Assembly: GCF_050434145.1 (NCBI RefSeq)
Contig: NZ_JBNPVX010000001.1
Span: 106,405-170,404 of the forward strand
Direction of reading: 5' to 3'
DNA length: 64,000 nt
From: JAISST01 sp050434145
GTDB taxonomy: Bacteria > Fusobacteriota > Fusobacteriia > Fusobacteriales > Fusobacteriaceae
Shown here: one piece after another, positions 28,037 to 37,079 of the stretch
How positions within the stretch are numbered: position 1 is the first letter of the stretch
Layout: the number at the start of each line of letters is the position of its first letter
Notes under the pieces: model-generated
Told to the model about the DNA's origin: nothing
The model's database searches: none
The model's input: only the letters and a program-made list of their open reading frames with translations
Position numbers and translations under genes: made by a program

Positions 28037-28201
28037 TATCCTCACCTAATAATTCGAAATTTTATTTGTTAATTATACCATATTTAACCTTATTTTCTCA
28101 ATTTTTATTTTAAACAAATTCAAAATAAAATCAATTGCCAACAATAATTAATTTCCAGCTTTTTTCATTATAATATCTTTCTATATCTTACTTTTTATTA
28201 T

Positions 28202-28230
28202 TTGACACTTTCTACTTTTTTTGTTAGACT
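28202..28230 (+). promoter_or_regulatory. Candidate promoter of the peptide-binding lipoprotein gene
   Basis: TTGACA (28202-28207), 17-base spacer, TAGACT (28225-28230). Perfect -35 and a weaker -10; 35 bases upstream of the ATG at 28265. Confidence 0.5.
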
Positions 28231-28264
28231 TAAGATATAAAATTAAAGGTTTAAAGAGGGTTTT

Positions 28265-29755
28265 ATGAAAAAATTTTTATTGATGATTTTCATTGTTATC
28301 TTAACAGCGTGCCAAAAAGAAAGTATTAAAATTCCTTCAGAAAATATAGTTACTGATTCAATCATTATTTCACAAAAAGAATCTCCACAAACACTAGATC
28401 CACTTGAAGCTAATGATATCTACTCTAAAAGAATTATTTCAAACATCTATAGTCGGCTTATTGATCTTGATAAATCAAATAAAATTATCCCCAGTATCGC
28501 AGAATCATACGAATTTATTGATGATTTTAGTGTTAGATTTAATATTAAAAAAAATGTTCTCTTTCATAATAATGAGGCATTAACAACAGAAGACATCAAG
28601 TATTCATTAGATAGAATTAGATATTCTTGCAATAAAGGTTCACTCTTGAAAGAAGTTAAAGATATTTCAATTATTGATAAAAATACAATTGTTATTACAT
28701 CTAAAGTTCCTATTAGAGATATTTTAGTAAATTTTTCTGATATCAACACTTCTATTGTCAATAAAAAAATCTGTTTGATTAACAACAATACATATCCTAT
28801 GCCGATTGGAACTGGTCATTTTAAAGTGAGTGATCACTCTGATCCTAAAAATATTATATTAACATCATTTAATTCCCCTTTAATGAGTAATCAATCTATT
28901 CAAACAATTAATATTGTAACCATTCCAAGTGAGAGTGATCGTTTAGTTTTCTTAGAATCTGATGAACATCAGATTGCTTTTGATATTGGAACAACTGGTA
29001 AAAGGGCCATCAATGAATTGGAGAACATTTCTGTAAATAGCGCATATACTCTAAGTACATGCTATCTTGGGATTAATCACAACAATAGCATATTAAAAAA
29101 CTTGCAAATTAGAAAAGCAATTGTAAATGGTATTGATATTGATAATACTTTAAATGATCTGTTTATGACTAACAATACCAAAGCAAATAGTATTATTAGC
29201 CCAAGTTATATTGAATATTCCAAATATGCTAGAACATATGATTTCTTTCAAAATGGTGCTCTTGACTTATTAAATAATTCTATTGGATTGAATAAACGCC
29301 TTTCGTTTAACCTAATATATAAAAAAAATAACAGTGACCACAAGAGAATTTGTGATACTATTAAAGAAAATCTTACCCAAATCAATGTTCATATAAGTCT
29401 TATATCTTGTAGTGAAGAAGAATTTATACAAAAAATTGAAAAAAAAGATTATGATTTATATATTGATGACACTCCATCAGATGAAAAAAATATCCACAAT
29501 TTATTAAGAGCTATACTTTATGGAAAAAATAAAGGAAATTCTCCTAAATTTGATAAATTATTGGACGAAATAAGAAAAGAAAGTGACTATAGTAAAAGAA
29601 TAATTGAATATGAAAATATACAGGAATTTATCAATGATAATATTTTAGTATATCCTGTTTATTTCCATAGTATTGATGTTGGCTATTCTAATAAAATTAA
29701 GTACCTCAATCTTTTACCAGACAATATTATTAATTTCAATGAATTAAAGTTTTAA
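28265..29755 (+). CDS. Peptide-type ABC transporter substrate-binding lipoprotein
   Basis: Extracytoplasmic solute-binding protein of family 5 (OppA/DppA fold). 496 residues. Lipoprotein signal with lipobox LTAC at C16. SBP_bac_5 features: PQTLDPLEANDIYS, IYSRLIDLDKSNKIIPSIAESYEF, VLFHNNEALTTEDIKYSLDRI. No permease or ATPase gene is adjacent, so it is an orphan that would need a transporter encoded elsewhere. AAAGAGGG ribosome site. The following gene is an unrelated glycosyltransferase starting 30 bases later, so the two may share a transcript. Confidence 0.88.
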   Translation: MKKFLLMIFIVILTACQKESIKIPSENIVTDSIIISQKESPQTLDPLEANDIYSKRIISNIYSRLIDLDKSNKIIPSIAESYEFIDDFSVRFNIKKNVLFHNNEALTTEDIKYSLDRIRYSCNKGSLLKEVKDISIIDKNTIVITSKVPIRDILVNFSDINTSIVNKKICLINNNTYPMPIGTGHFKVSDHSDPKNIILTSFNSPLMSNQSIQTINIVTIPSESDRLVFLESDEHQIAFDIGTTGKRAINELENISVNSAYTLSTCYLGINHNNSILKNLQIRKAIVNGIDIDNTLNDLFMTNNTKANSIISPSYIEYSKYARTYDFFQNGALDLLNNSIGLNKRLSFNLIYKKNNSDHKRICDTIKENLTQINVHISLISCSEEEFIQKIEKKDYDLYIDDTPSDEKNIHNLLRAILYGKNKGNSPKFDKLLDEIRKESDYSKRIIEYENIQEFINDNILVYPVYFHSIDVGYSNKIKYLNLLPDNIINFNELKF

Positions 29756-29785
29756 TTATTTTGCATATAAAAAGAGGTGTTATCT

Positions 29786-30829
29786 TTGAAAATCCTAGTA
29801 GTACGTTTCAAACAAATAGGAGATGCTATTCTCTCAGCCCCTGTTTGTTCTACATTAAAAAAGTCATTTCCAGAAGCACAAGTAGATTATGTTGTCTATG
29901 AACATATTGCACCATTATTTGAGAATCACAAATATATTGACAATATCATCTCAATTACGAAAGAAGAGCAAAAAAATATATTTAAATACATTAAAAAAGT
30001 CAAAAAAATTACTAAAAATAATTATGATATTATCATAGATATTATGTCTACTCCAAAGAGTGAAGTATTTACTCTTCTTTCGCAAAAGAGTGAATACCGT
30101 ATAGGCCGTTCTAAAAAATGGCGAGGATACACATATACTCATAAAATAGAAGAACCAGAGGGAAACCTTACAAAAGTTGAAAAACTTTTAAAAATGCTAA
30201 AGCCATTAGAAAATAAAACAAATATTATATACGATAAAAATTTCAGCACATATATAACATCTGAAGAAAAGGAATATATGAAAGATAAAATGATTGATGC
30301 AGGTATTGATTTTTCACGTCCTATCTTTGCTTGTTCTGTCAGTTCACGTGTCCCTGATAAAATATATCCTCTAGAAAAAATGAAATTTATTATAGATAAT
30401 GTTATCAAAGAAACAAATGCCCAAATTATTTTCTTTTATTCTCCTGCAGAAAAAGATTTTGTTATCAAAGCGCATAAGTTTATGAAAAATGAAAAAAATA
30501 TTTTTTCTAATATAGTTACAAAATCAATAAAAGAATTAGCAATGCTTATCTCCAATTGTGACATGCTTTTTGGAAATGAAGGGGGGCCTAGACATTTAGC
30601 CCAAAGCTTGAATATTCCAAATTTTGTAATTTTTCGTGCGCCATATAAGAAAATTGAATGGTTACCTGATGAAAATGACTTTAATCAAGCTGTTGAAGCT
30701 AATGAATTCTGCGATAATATCACAAATTTTTCTGCAGAAAATATTTATTCTCTTATTCCACCAGAGTTTGTACTTGATAAAGTTCTTACAATGTATGATA
30801 AAATCAAAAGCAAAACTGATGCTTTGTAA
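29786..30829 (+). CDS. Glycosyltransferase family 9 (ADP-heptose:LPS heptosyltransferase-like)
   Basis: Transfers heptose to the LPS inner core. 347 residues from a TTG start at 29786; an in-frame GTG at 29777 is part of the AGAGGTG ribosome site. GT9 motifs: N-terminal KILVVRFKQIGDAILSAPV and the C-terminal FGNEGGPRHLAQSLNIPNF nucleotide-sugar loop. Separate from the other two GT9 genes at 39075-41349. Confidence 0.9.
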   Translation: MKILVVRFKQIGDAILSAPVCSTLKKSFPEAQVDYVVYEHIAPLFENHKYIDNIISITKEEQKNIFKYIKKVKKITKNNYDIIIDIMSTPKSEVFTLLSQKSEYRIGRSKKWRGYTYTHKIEEPEGNLTKVEKLLKMLKPLENKTNIIYDKNFSTYITSEEKEYMKDKMIDAGIDFSRPIFACSVSSRVPDKIYPLEKMKFIIDNVIKETNAQIIFFYSPAEKDFVIKAHKFMKNEKNIFSNIVTKSIKELAMLISNCDMLFGNEGGPRHLAQSLNIPNFVIFRAPYKKIEWLPDENDFNQAVEANEFCDNITNFSAENIYSLIPPEFVLDKVLTMYDKIKSKTDAL

Positions 30830-30870
30830 ATATGTTTTTTACAATAGTATCTCTGATTAAAAAATCTAAA

Positions 30871-30900
30871 CTCCCACACATTTTCTGGTGGGAATTTTAT
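30871..30900 (+). terminator. Terminator after the heptosyltransferase gene
   Basis: TCCCAC (30872-30877) pairs with GTGGGA (30888-30893), followed by ATTTTATT. Short stem, but placed 42 bases after the stop. Confidence 0.6.
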
Positions 30901-31032
30901 TAATATAATTTTGACAGGATACATTCTTCCTAACTTGATTTTATATGATAGCAAATATCACTCTATTTTTAAGATTTTAATTTTTATCTTCATATAAATA
31001 ACATTTTATATTTATCAAATATATCTATTATT

Positions 31033-31833
31033 TTATTTTTTCTTTGGCAAAGAGCATCTTAACTCTGCTTGAATGTTATTAATATCTATTTTTTCTGTCA
31101 AAAAATTTGTTTCCATTATATATTTTCTATAATTCATCTTGAATAACTCTGGAAATTCATTTTCAATGTTTTCAATAGAACCTCTGGAAACATGCTTTAT
31201 CGAATACTTTAAAGTAGGAATTGAAATTATATTTTTGCATTTATCACCTGAAAAAGAATTAATTTCCACATATAAGTATCTTTCCTTTCTTCCATTATCG
31301 TAAATATGCAAAACTCCAGCTTCATGGGTTACAATACAATCTTTTTCTTTTACTAAAGAAAATAATTTAGCAAAATTTAGGTGTATCTCTGCTTTTGATG
31401 AATATCTTATCGGATATACAAAATACAATTTTTCCTCTATTTTCTGTATAATACTTGATTTTGTTGATAATAACTTTTGATTATTTCTAAGTTTTGATTG
31501 AAGAAATTCAATTCTTCGAAAATTACTTTTTATTTCTTCAATTTTCTTTTCAGAATATACTTTAGATAACTCCATTAACTTTTCAAACAAAATAACACTA
31601 CCTTCATTATCTGTATAATCAATAAATTCTTTTAAAGGTATCCCAAGCATTATAGAACCCTGAATAGCACGCAAAATATAGAGTTGTGTGTATTCATAAT
31701 AACGATACTTATTCTCTGGATCCACATAAGCTGGTTTTAGTACTCCAATTTTTTCGTAATATCTTAATGAGCTTACATGAACTCCTGTAATCTTTGATAC
31801 TTCTCCAATTGATAATAGATTTTTTTTTAACAT
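31033..31833 (-). CDS. MerR-family regulator with GyrI-like effector-binding region
   Basis: 266 residues. N-terminal MerR winged helix (about 6-75: SIGEVSKITGVHVSSLRYYEKIGVL, NKYRYYEY), a dimerisation coiled coil (about 80-120), then a C-terminal domain of about 145 residues that resembles the BmrR/GyrI multidrug-binding fold in length and pattern (VYPIRYSS, HEAGVLHIYD, SIKHVSRGS). Such proteins bind small lipophilic ligands. Its start codon lies ten bases from a MerR-type promoter that points away from it, toward a small lipoprotein gene, the probable target. Confidence 0.88.
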   Translation of the reverse strand: MLKKNLLSIGEVSKITGVHVSSLRYYEKIGVLKPAYVDPENKYRYYEYTQLYILRAIQGSIMLGIPLKEFIDYTDNEGSVILFEKLMELSKVYSEKKIEEIKSNFRRIEFLQSKLRNNQKLLSTKSSIIQKIEEKLYFVYPIRYSSKAEIHLNFAKLFSLVKEKDCIVTHEAGVLHIYDNGRKERYLYVEINSFSGDKCKNIISIPTLKYSIKHVSRGSIENIENEFPELFKMNYRKYIMETNFLTEKIDINNIQAELRCSLPKKK

Positions 31834-31842
31834 AAAAACTCC

Positions 31843-31873
31843 TTGACTCTCACATAATGTTATAGTTTATAAT
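31843..31873 (+). promoter_or_regulatory. MerR-type promoter with 19-bp spacer and internal operator dyad
   Basis: TTGACT (31843-31848), a 19-base spacer, TATAAT (31868-31873). The spacer plus ends form the dyad ACTnTnACAT-A-ATGTnAnAGT (31846-31866). A near-consensus promoter with an overlong spacer carrying the dyad is the hallmark of MerR-activated promoters. Fires rightward toward 31974. Confidence 0.82.
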
Positions 31874-31973
31874 ATATCATATAGTATACATTATATATTT
31901 TGCTTTATAAATAACTTTTTTGTTATATCAAAATTTTATAAGTATACATAATAAAAAAAAGGAGTGATTAAAA

Positions 31974-32186
31974 ATGAAAAAAGGAATTTTAATAGGAGTT
32001 ATGCTATTATCAAGTCTAATATTGGCAAATGGTTGTAAATTACCCCATGATACAAGTAATAACTCAATTTTATCTTTAGAAGTCTTGAACAAAAAAGAAG
32101 TAAATGGTATCAATTGGGAAAATCACAAAGATACAAGATCTGATGAAGATAGAGAAATCGATTCTGATAATATGAAAAACAGATAA
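31974..32186 (+). CDS. Small predicted lipoprotein, target of the divergent MerR regulator
   Basis: 70 residues. Lys-containing N terminus, a hydrophobic stretch (ILIGVMLLSSLILANG) and a lipobox-like A-N-G-C ending at C21, then a short acidic/Asn-rich, probably disordered tail (DTRSDEDREIDSDN). Ribosome site AAAAGGAGTG. No family recognised. It lies about 94 bases downstream of the MerR-type promoter and before a terminator. Envelope stress or drug-response role is only a guess from the regulator. Confidence 0.7.
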   Translation: MKKGILIGVMLLSSLILANGCKLPHDTSNNSILSLEVLNKKEVNGINWENHKDTRSDEDREIDSDNMKNR

Positions 32187-32214
32187 TCAAATATCATGAT
32201 CTTAAAAAAAAATT

Positions 32215-32252
32215 AAGAGGAAATAGATTAAATTTCCTCTTTTAATTTTATA
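32215..32252 (+). terminator. Terminator after the small lipoprotein
   Basis: AAGAGGAAAT (32215-32224), 7-base loop, ATTTCCTCTT (32232-32241), then TTAATTTTATATTTTT. Confidence 0.87.
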
Positions 32253-32290
32253 TTTTTGTAGACTAAGTTTTTTATTGAGGTGAATTTATT

Positions 32291-32407
32291 TTGGATAAGG
32301 AAAAGTTAATTGATATTATACAAAATTATATCAATGGTAAAATAAGTTTTAAAGAACTAAAAAAAATATATTATGATCTAAAATCTAGAAATAATATAAC
32401 TTATTAA
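32291..32407 (+). CDS. Possible 38-residue small protein
   Basis: TTG start seven to eight bases after AGGTGAATTT; encodes an amphipathic, Lys/Ile/Tyr-rich peptide (starts DKEKLIDIIQNYING, ends SRNNITY) predicted to form two helices. It lies in the 290-base gap between two terminators and has no promoter I can identify. Real coding status is uncertain; the ribosome site and helical pattern are the only support. Confidence 0.35.
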   Translation: MDKEKLIDIIQNYINGKISFKELKKIYYDLKSRNNITY

Positions 32408-32417
32408 ATAATATAAA

Positions 32418-32450
32418 AATCCCTCACACGTCTGTGAGGGATAATTTTTA
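32418..32450. terminator. Bidirectional terminator after porin A
   Basis: TCCCTCACA (32420-32428), loop CGTC, TGTGAGGGA (32433-32441). T-rich on both exits (ATAATTTTTA rightward, TTTTTATATT leftward). Terminates the leftward porin gene and the short rightward unit. Confidence 0.92.
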
Positions 32451-32477
32451 TATTTACTCTTTCAACATAGACAAAGA

Positions 32478-33650
32478 TTAGAAATTAACTTTAAATCCAG
32501 CCCATGCAGTTGGTTGCCATACAAAACCTTGAGCTTCACAACCAGTTTCATGAATATTTCTCATTTCAGCACCAGCAGCTACAAACAAATTAACATTTTC
32601 AGTTGCTTGATAATCTATTTGTAATGCAGGTAATGCATATAGAGAATATGATGTTTTATCATCAGTTTGAGAAGTAGTGCTCTTTGAAGAAATAAAATAA
32701 TCGTCTAATTCATGATTATATATTTTTCTTTGAGAATATCTATAAGGATCGAATCCACCTTCGAATACGAAACTAAGTTTAGCTTTATCTCCTGTCCAAA
32801 GAGGTGTTTTATTTTTCAAATATAATTCAGCTGTTGCTTGGAAATTAGATTTCTTTTCTCCATAATATTTATAGTTTGAATGAACACTATTTAAGTATAA
32901 TGCAAATTCTAAACTGAAATTCCATGGTAATTTATGATCAACATAGAAATCCAATCCAAAGTATGGAGTACTAGCATGTCCTACACCATCATATGCAGCT
33001 CTTGTTTTAGAAGAATTATCCCATGAATAACCAACTTTTGGAGCAATTACTAAATTAGTTGTTTTGATAAAGCTATTATCAAATCCATAATCAGCAAATT
33101 GCATTCTGAATTGATATTCTAAGTTATTCTTACCAATTGCAGCTCCTGTATATTCACCATCATTTTGATAATGTAATCTAGATGTTGCATTTAAGTTAGC
33201 AAAATCATGTTTAAAATTATATCTTAATCTTACTTGTGTACTTTCGCTAGAATGATAATCTTTTTCACCAGCTGCAGTATAGAAAGTTTTTAATCCATTA
33301 TCAGATATAGCTTGGTTATCTCTTACTCTGAAATAGATACTTTGTCTTTCTGTTAAATTAACTAATCCTTGGATATGTAATCTTCCTCTGTTTCCATTTT
33401 TTTGTCTAGTTTTTACTTTTTTATCATTAGAAGCCCATTCCCAATCATCACGATCATGTTCATTTGATTGACCCCACCATTTGTAATAGATTTCTAAGTA
33501 TCCACCATTCATGATGTTTCTGTAAACTGGTCTGTCAACATAGATTTCTCTTACTTGTACATTTTCTACAGGTGGTACATATTCTTTCCCACCAGCATAT
33601 GAAGTAGCAGCTATTGCTAAAGACCCTAATAAAAGTGCTAATTTTTTCAT
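32478..33650 (-). CDS. FomA-like major outer-membrane porin A
   Basis: Outer-membrane beta-barrel of the fusobacterial major porin type. 390 residues. Signal peptide MKKLALLLGSLAIAATSYA, then a short linker with VPPVENVQVREIYVDRPVY and a barrel rich in alternating Tyr/Phe/Asn strands, ending AWAGFKVNF with the terminal Phe typical of barrel proteins. Homologous along its whole length to porin B at 42812-44086; the region after GGYLE diverges, mostly in predicted loops. Its promoter and first 161 coding bases are almost identical to porin B, in inverted orientation. Confidence 0.92.
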   Translation of the reverse strand: MKKLALLLGSLAIAATSYAGGKEYVPPVENVQVREIYVDRPVYRNIMNGGYLEIYYKWWGQSNEHDRDDWEWASNDKKVKTRQKNGNRGRLHIQGLVNLTERQSIYFRVRDNQAISDNGLKTFYTAAGEKDYHSSESTQVRLRYNFKHDFANLNATSRLHYQNDGEYTGAAIGKNNLEYQFRMQFADYGFDNSFIKTTNLVIAPKVGYSWDNSSKTRAAYDGVGHASTPYFGLDFYVDHKLPWNFSLEFALYLNSVHSNYKYYGEKKSNFQATAELYLKNKTPLWTGDKAKLSFVFEGGFDPYRYSQRKIYNHELDDYFISSKSTTSQTDDKTSYSLYALPALQIDYQATENVNLFVAAGAEMRNIHETGCEAQGFVWQPTAWAGFKVNF

Positions 33651-33741
33651 AATTTATCTCCCCTTTAAAAATTTTTTATATCATAATCACTTATGATATT
33701 TATTGATAATATTATTATATACTAAAATATTTATTTGTAAA
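33490..33741 (-). repeat. Inverted repeat copy A (porin promoter, leader and signal-peptide region)
   Basis: 252 bases matching 42721-42972 in reverse orientation with only two mismatches (both silent, in coding part). The 91 non-coding bases are identical. Includes -35 TTTACA (33736-33741), -10 TATAAT (33714-33719), a leader hairpin (33678-33699) and AAAGGGGAG ribosome site. The two copies enclose 8,979 bases (33742-42720). Confidence 0.95.
33678..33699 (-). promoter_or_regulatory. 5'-leader hairpin of porin A mRNA
   Basis: ATATCATAA, loop GTGA, TTATGATAT: a 9-bp perfect stem within the untranslated leader, near the transcript 5' end. Such hairpins stabilise abundant outer-membrane protein mRNAs in other bacteria; the role here is inferred. 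Identical to the hairpin at 42763-42784. Confidence 0.7.
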
Positions 33742-33924
33742 GTATTTTTTCAAAATTATATTAGAATTTTTTCACCATAATATATATTTTAGCATACTAC
33801 TAAACATAGTATATCACATTTTTCAAATTTTGCAAATTTTTTTTAAATTTTTTTAAACTTTTTTTGATTTTTTTCTATCTAATCATTTTTTTATATAAAA
33901 AGTCTACTCTTATGTCTTTATTTA

Positions 33925-34590
33925 CTATTCTACACAAATGTTATCCCAGCCTAGTTCTTTTTTCACTCGCTCTATTTCCATATAGGAAAATTTAACAAAT
34001 TCATCAAATTTTTTCATTTCTTCCTCTATAAGGCAATCTTTCAAATTTTGTAAAATTTTTTTCTTAAATTTATTAGTAATAAAAAATTTTCTCATTTTAT
34101 ATTCATCAAAATCAAATAAAACTAATTCTTTTCTTTCATTCACTAATACATTGATATATGAATAATCATCAGGATATATATTATTTTTACATAATTTAAT
34201 AAATAAATCAAAAAAATTTATAAACAATTCTTTATATTTCGTATATTCAGAGATAAAATCGGCAAAAACTCTACCACCATCTTCTGTAACAAGTATCGAA
34301 ACATTTTGAAATAAGGATAATTTTCTTTTAGCAAAAAAAACTATTTTTACATGATTAATTTTTAATTTATCTAGTTCTTTTGAAATTCTGACATTTTTGT
34401 CTACTTTATCTTCTCTGAGACCTAAAGCTAACATTTTTCCTCGTCTGCCTGGAAGAAAATATTTTTTTATGTAATATTTTTTTTCATCTATATTTTTTAA
34501 AAATATTAATCTTTTATTTCTATAATTTTTTATACACTCATTGCTTTTTTTTTTTTCATCTTCAAAATATTCTAAAAATATATTATTCAT
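33925..34590 (-). CDS. LPS-core kinase-like protein with a 12-A tract
   Basis: 221 residues from the ATG at 34590, chosen because AGGGTGGG lies seven bases upstream (ATG at 34596 is too close). Resembles the WaaP/RfaY small kinase fold: catalytic-loop pattern D-x4-N in PDDYSYINVLV, then metal-binding VLFDFDEYK. The likely substrate is an LPS core sugar. Codons 12-16 contain an uninterrupted run of 12 A (T run at 34545-34556 on +), which would allow on/off switching by slippage. Last gene of the leftward LPS cluster. Confidence 0.65.
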   Translation of the reverse strand: MNNIFLEYFEDEKKKSNECIKNYRNKRLIFLKNIDEKKYYIKKYFLPGRRGKMLALGLREDKVDKNVRISKELDKLKINHVKIVFFAKRKLSLFQNVSILVTEDGGRVFADFISEYTKYKELFINFFDLFIKLCKNNIYPDDYSYINVLVNERKELVLFDFDEYKMRKFFITNKFKKKILQNLKDCLIEEEMKKFDEFVKFSYMEIERVKKELGWDNICVE

Positions 34591-34629
34591 ACTCATACCC
34601 ACCCTAAATATAATAATTTTTTAATGATT

Positions 34630-35691
34630 TTAATAATGTTTTTTTAAAATTTTTCTTCTCAAAATTTTTGAACTAAGTAGTATGAATTTAGTGTCTTTTT
34701 CAAAGAAAAAGATGTCTTTTATAGAAATATTTTTAACAAATGGTCTCATATTTAGTAATAATAGTAGTTCATGCTTGATTATTTTTCTCTCATAGTCATT
34801 TTTAATAAAATTTATACATCCTTTTATGTTCTTTATAATATTTTTTATTTCTATTTTTTCCAAATTTTTTTTATTTAATGCTGAAATTATAACCTTATAT
34901 TGGTTTATTATTAATATAATCCTAAGCTTTTTAAAATTATCATTCATTGTTTCAGAAAATTTTTTCAAATCATTTATAATTTCTTGATATGATCTTACCT
35001 CAACTTCATTTTTCATTGAGTTCATTATACTATTATCATTTTCCTGCCAATAATTATAAAAAGCTTTATTATAATAATAAATATTCTCTGTTAACAAAAA
35101 AGCTTTTAGTGAAAAATTAAGATCTTCATGTAATATTTTAGGAGTAAAAAACAGATTATTCCTAAGCAGAAAATCCCTCTTATATAATTTATCCCAAACT
35201 GCTGCAACAGAACGTTCATACACATATTGCCCATCATATTTAATGTTTTTTTCAATATTTATTCCAAAATATTTTTGTATTTTAATAGAAAAATTTATCT
35301 CTTCTTTTTTTGTTTTATAATATTTATAATAATTGGAGAATATTATATCTCCATCATTGCTATTTTCATACAATGTCTTACACATATCATTATCAATAAA
35401 ATCATCACTGTCCACAAATAATATATAATTTCCTCTCGCATTTCTAATTCCAGTATTTCTTGCCTCTGACAATCCCATATTTTCTTGTTCTATCATTACT
35501 AATCGTGCATCCGAAAAATTTTCCTTTATCAATTTGATTGATTTATCCTTGGTTCCATCATTAACAATAATAATTTCTATGTCTTCTAAAGTTTGATTAA
35601 TTAATGAATCTATGCATCTTAAAATATATTTCTCAACATTGTAAACTGGTACAACTATACTCACTTTAATTTTCTCTATTTTTCCTGACAT
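34630..35691 (-). CDS. Glycosyltransferase family 2
   Basis: Cytoplasmic GT-A sugar transferase, probably extending the LPS outer core or O-antigen. 353 residues. VSIVVPVYNVEKYI start, INQTLEDIEIIIVNDGT, RNTGIRNARGNYILFVDSDD with the DxD metal site, and WDKLYKRDFL. The first 16 bases overlap the end of the O-antigen ligase gene, indicating translational coupling. The C-terminal third is very AT- and Lys/Ile-rich. Confidence 0.92.
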   Translation of the reverse strand: MSGKIEKIKVSIVVPVYNVEKYILRCIDSLINQTLEDIEIIIVNDGTKDKSIKLIKENFSDARLVMIEQENMGLSEARNTGIRNARGNYILFVDSDDFIDNDMCKTLYENSNDGDIIFSNYYKYYKTKKEEINFSIKIQKYFGINIEKNIKYDGQYVYERSVAAVWDKLYKRDFLLRNNLFFTPKILHEDLNFSLKAFLLTENIYYYNKAFYNYWQENDNSIMNSMKNEVEVRSYQEIINDLKKFSETMNDNFKKLRIILIINQYKVIISALNKKNLEKIEIKNIIKNIKGCINFIKNDYERKIIKHELLLLLNMRPFVKNISIKDIFFFEKDTKFILLSSKILRRKILKKHY

Positions 35692-37079
35692 TTATTTCTC
35701 CTACATATTAACAACAATAAAAGCATCATTAAGAATGATATTCCTTTTGTATGTCGTGTCAATATGCTCCAAGTCATCCCACCAACTGAAAAAGATAAAA
35801 AGGAAACAAAACATACTAAGCTTTCAATATAGTCCATTTTAAAATAATCTAACAAAGAGATTAGAGGAATATATAAGATAAAAAATCCTGAAAGAAAAAG
35901 ACCAAATATTCCTAATGTTGCTAAATAATCCACAATTATATTATGAGAGTCTGGAAAATTTTCTAATTCTCTCTGATTCATTTTATATAATGGACTTTTA
36001 TTATTTTTGTCAGAATAATATATATTTTTATACTCTATAAAATATTTCTGTGTATTATTATATCCAGCACCAAATATGATATTATTCTTAAAAGTATACA
36101 TCCCAGCCTTCATTAATGCAATTCTACCATATGAAACGTTATCTTTTATCTTTCCGTCTAATAAATATTTAAATCTTGATGATAAACTGTTATTTGATGA
36201 CAGCATAAAAAACAACAATACCAATACTACAGGAAAATAAAGTAAAGATTTTTTTTTGCATATTAAAACTATAGAAACTACTGAAGACACTAAAAAAGCT
36301 ATTGCACTTCCACGTGCACCAGATATTAATGTAATCCACCACCACATAAATATACAACACAAATATAAGACTTTCATAAAGATTTTTCTAGATAGCAACA
36401 ACTGTATCAATAGATATGAGTATGAAACTATCCCTACTGTAAGAGACAGTGTCTTTCCATTAGCATAAACCTCTTCTATTTTATTACTGTTTAATAACAA
36501 TGCAATTTCTATTGTGCATAATATTGTTGATATTATTATTGTTATGAAAAATAATTTTGATAATTTATCCAATAACTTTATATAAGGTATTCCTAAAAAA
36601 CACAATAAAAAAATTTGCATATTTTTAAAATAGCTTATCCCACTTTTAATTCCACCAGATGAAAACATATTCCACAAGCAACCAGCAAAAACCATTACAA
36701 ATATATATGCTAATATCTGTTCTTTTTTCAATAACCTTTTTAAATCACTCAATATACCTTTTATTTTTTTGGAGGATAGAAATGCTAATAATATATTGAC
36801 TCCTAAAAGCATTCTTAACCCTTGTACCTGCATGCTAATATTCCCAAAAGTCATTGAAAACAAAATCCTTGTCATTGCATAAAATCCAAAAACATATAAA
36901 ATCTCTTTAATATTTTCTGTTCTACTTTTTTTTATTAACAAAAATAAAGGTATTGCTATAAGTAACATTGTTCCTTTATATGTGAAAGTTACCAAAAGAA
37001 ATAGAATGTAACTTAGTATCTTATGATTATCTATAACAGGGATACACTCTTTCAAAAACTCAGTTTGTTTATTTTTCAT
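35676..37079 (-). CDS. O-antigen ligase-family membrane protein
   Basis: Transfers or polymerises O-antigen at the periplasmic face (WaaL/Wzy_C family). 467 residues from the ATG at 37079, which has GAGGAG five bases upstream and overlaps the end of the preceding gene; the longer frame from 37175 lies inside that gene. About 11-12 membrane segments, with the large periplasmic loop near residues 310-400 containing AGYNN and the DSHNIIVDYLATLGI motif with the conserved His. WaaL versus Wzy cannot be decided from sequence alone. Confidence 0.87.
   Translation of the reverse strand: MKNKQTEFLKECIPVIDNHKILSYILFLLVTFTYKGTMLLIAIPLFLLIKKSRTENIKEILYVFGFYAMTRILFSMTFGNISMQVQGLRMLLGVNILLAFLSSKKIKGILSDLKRLLKKEQILAYIFVMVFAGCLWNMFSSGGIKSGISYFKNMQIFLLCFLGIPYIKLLDKLSKLFFITIIISTILCTIEIALLLNSNKIEEVYANGKTLSLTVGIVSYSYLLIQLLLSRKIFMKVLYLCCIFMWWWITLISGARGSAIAFLVSSVVSIVLICKKKSLLYFPVVLVLLFFMLSSNNSLSSRFKYLLDGKIKDNVSYGRIALMKAGMYTFKNNIIFGAGYNNTQKYFIEYKNIYYSDKNNKSPLYKMNQRELENFPDSHNIIVDYLATLGIFGLFLSGFFILYIPLISLLDYFKMDYIESLVCFVSFLSFSVGGMTWSILTRHTKGISFLMMLLLLLICRRNKCQEK

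Noticed and set aside
33742..33924. T-rich intergenic stretch as a regulatory element
   Set aside because: Only homopolymer-rich AT sequence; no hairpin, promoter or repeat that I can support.
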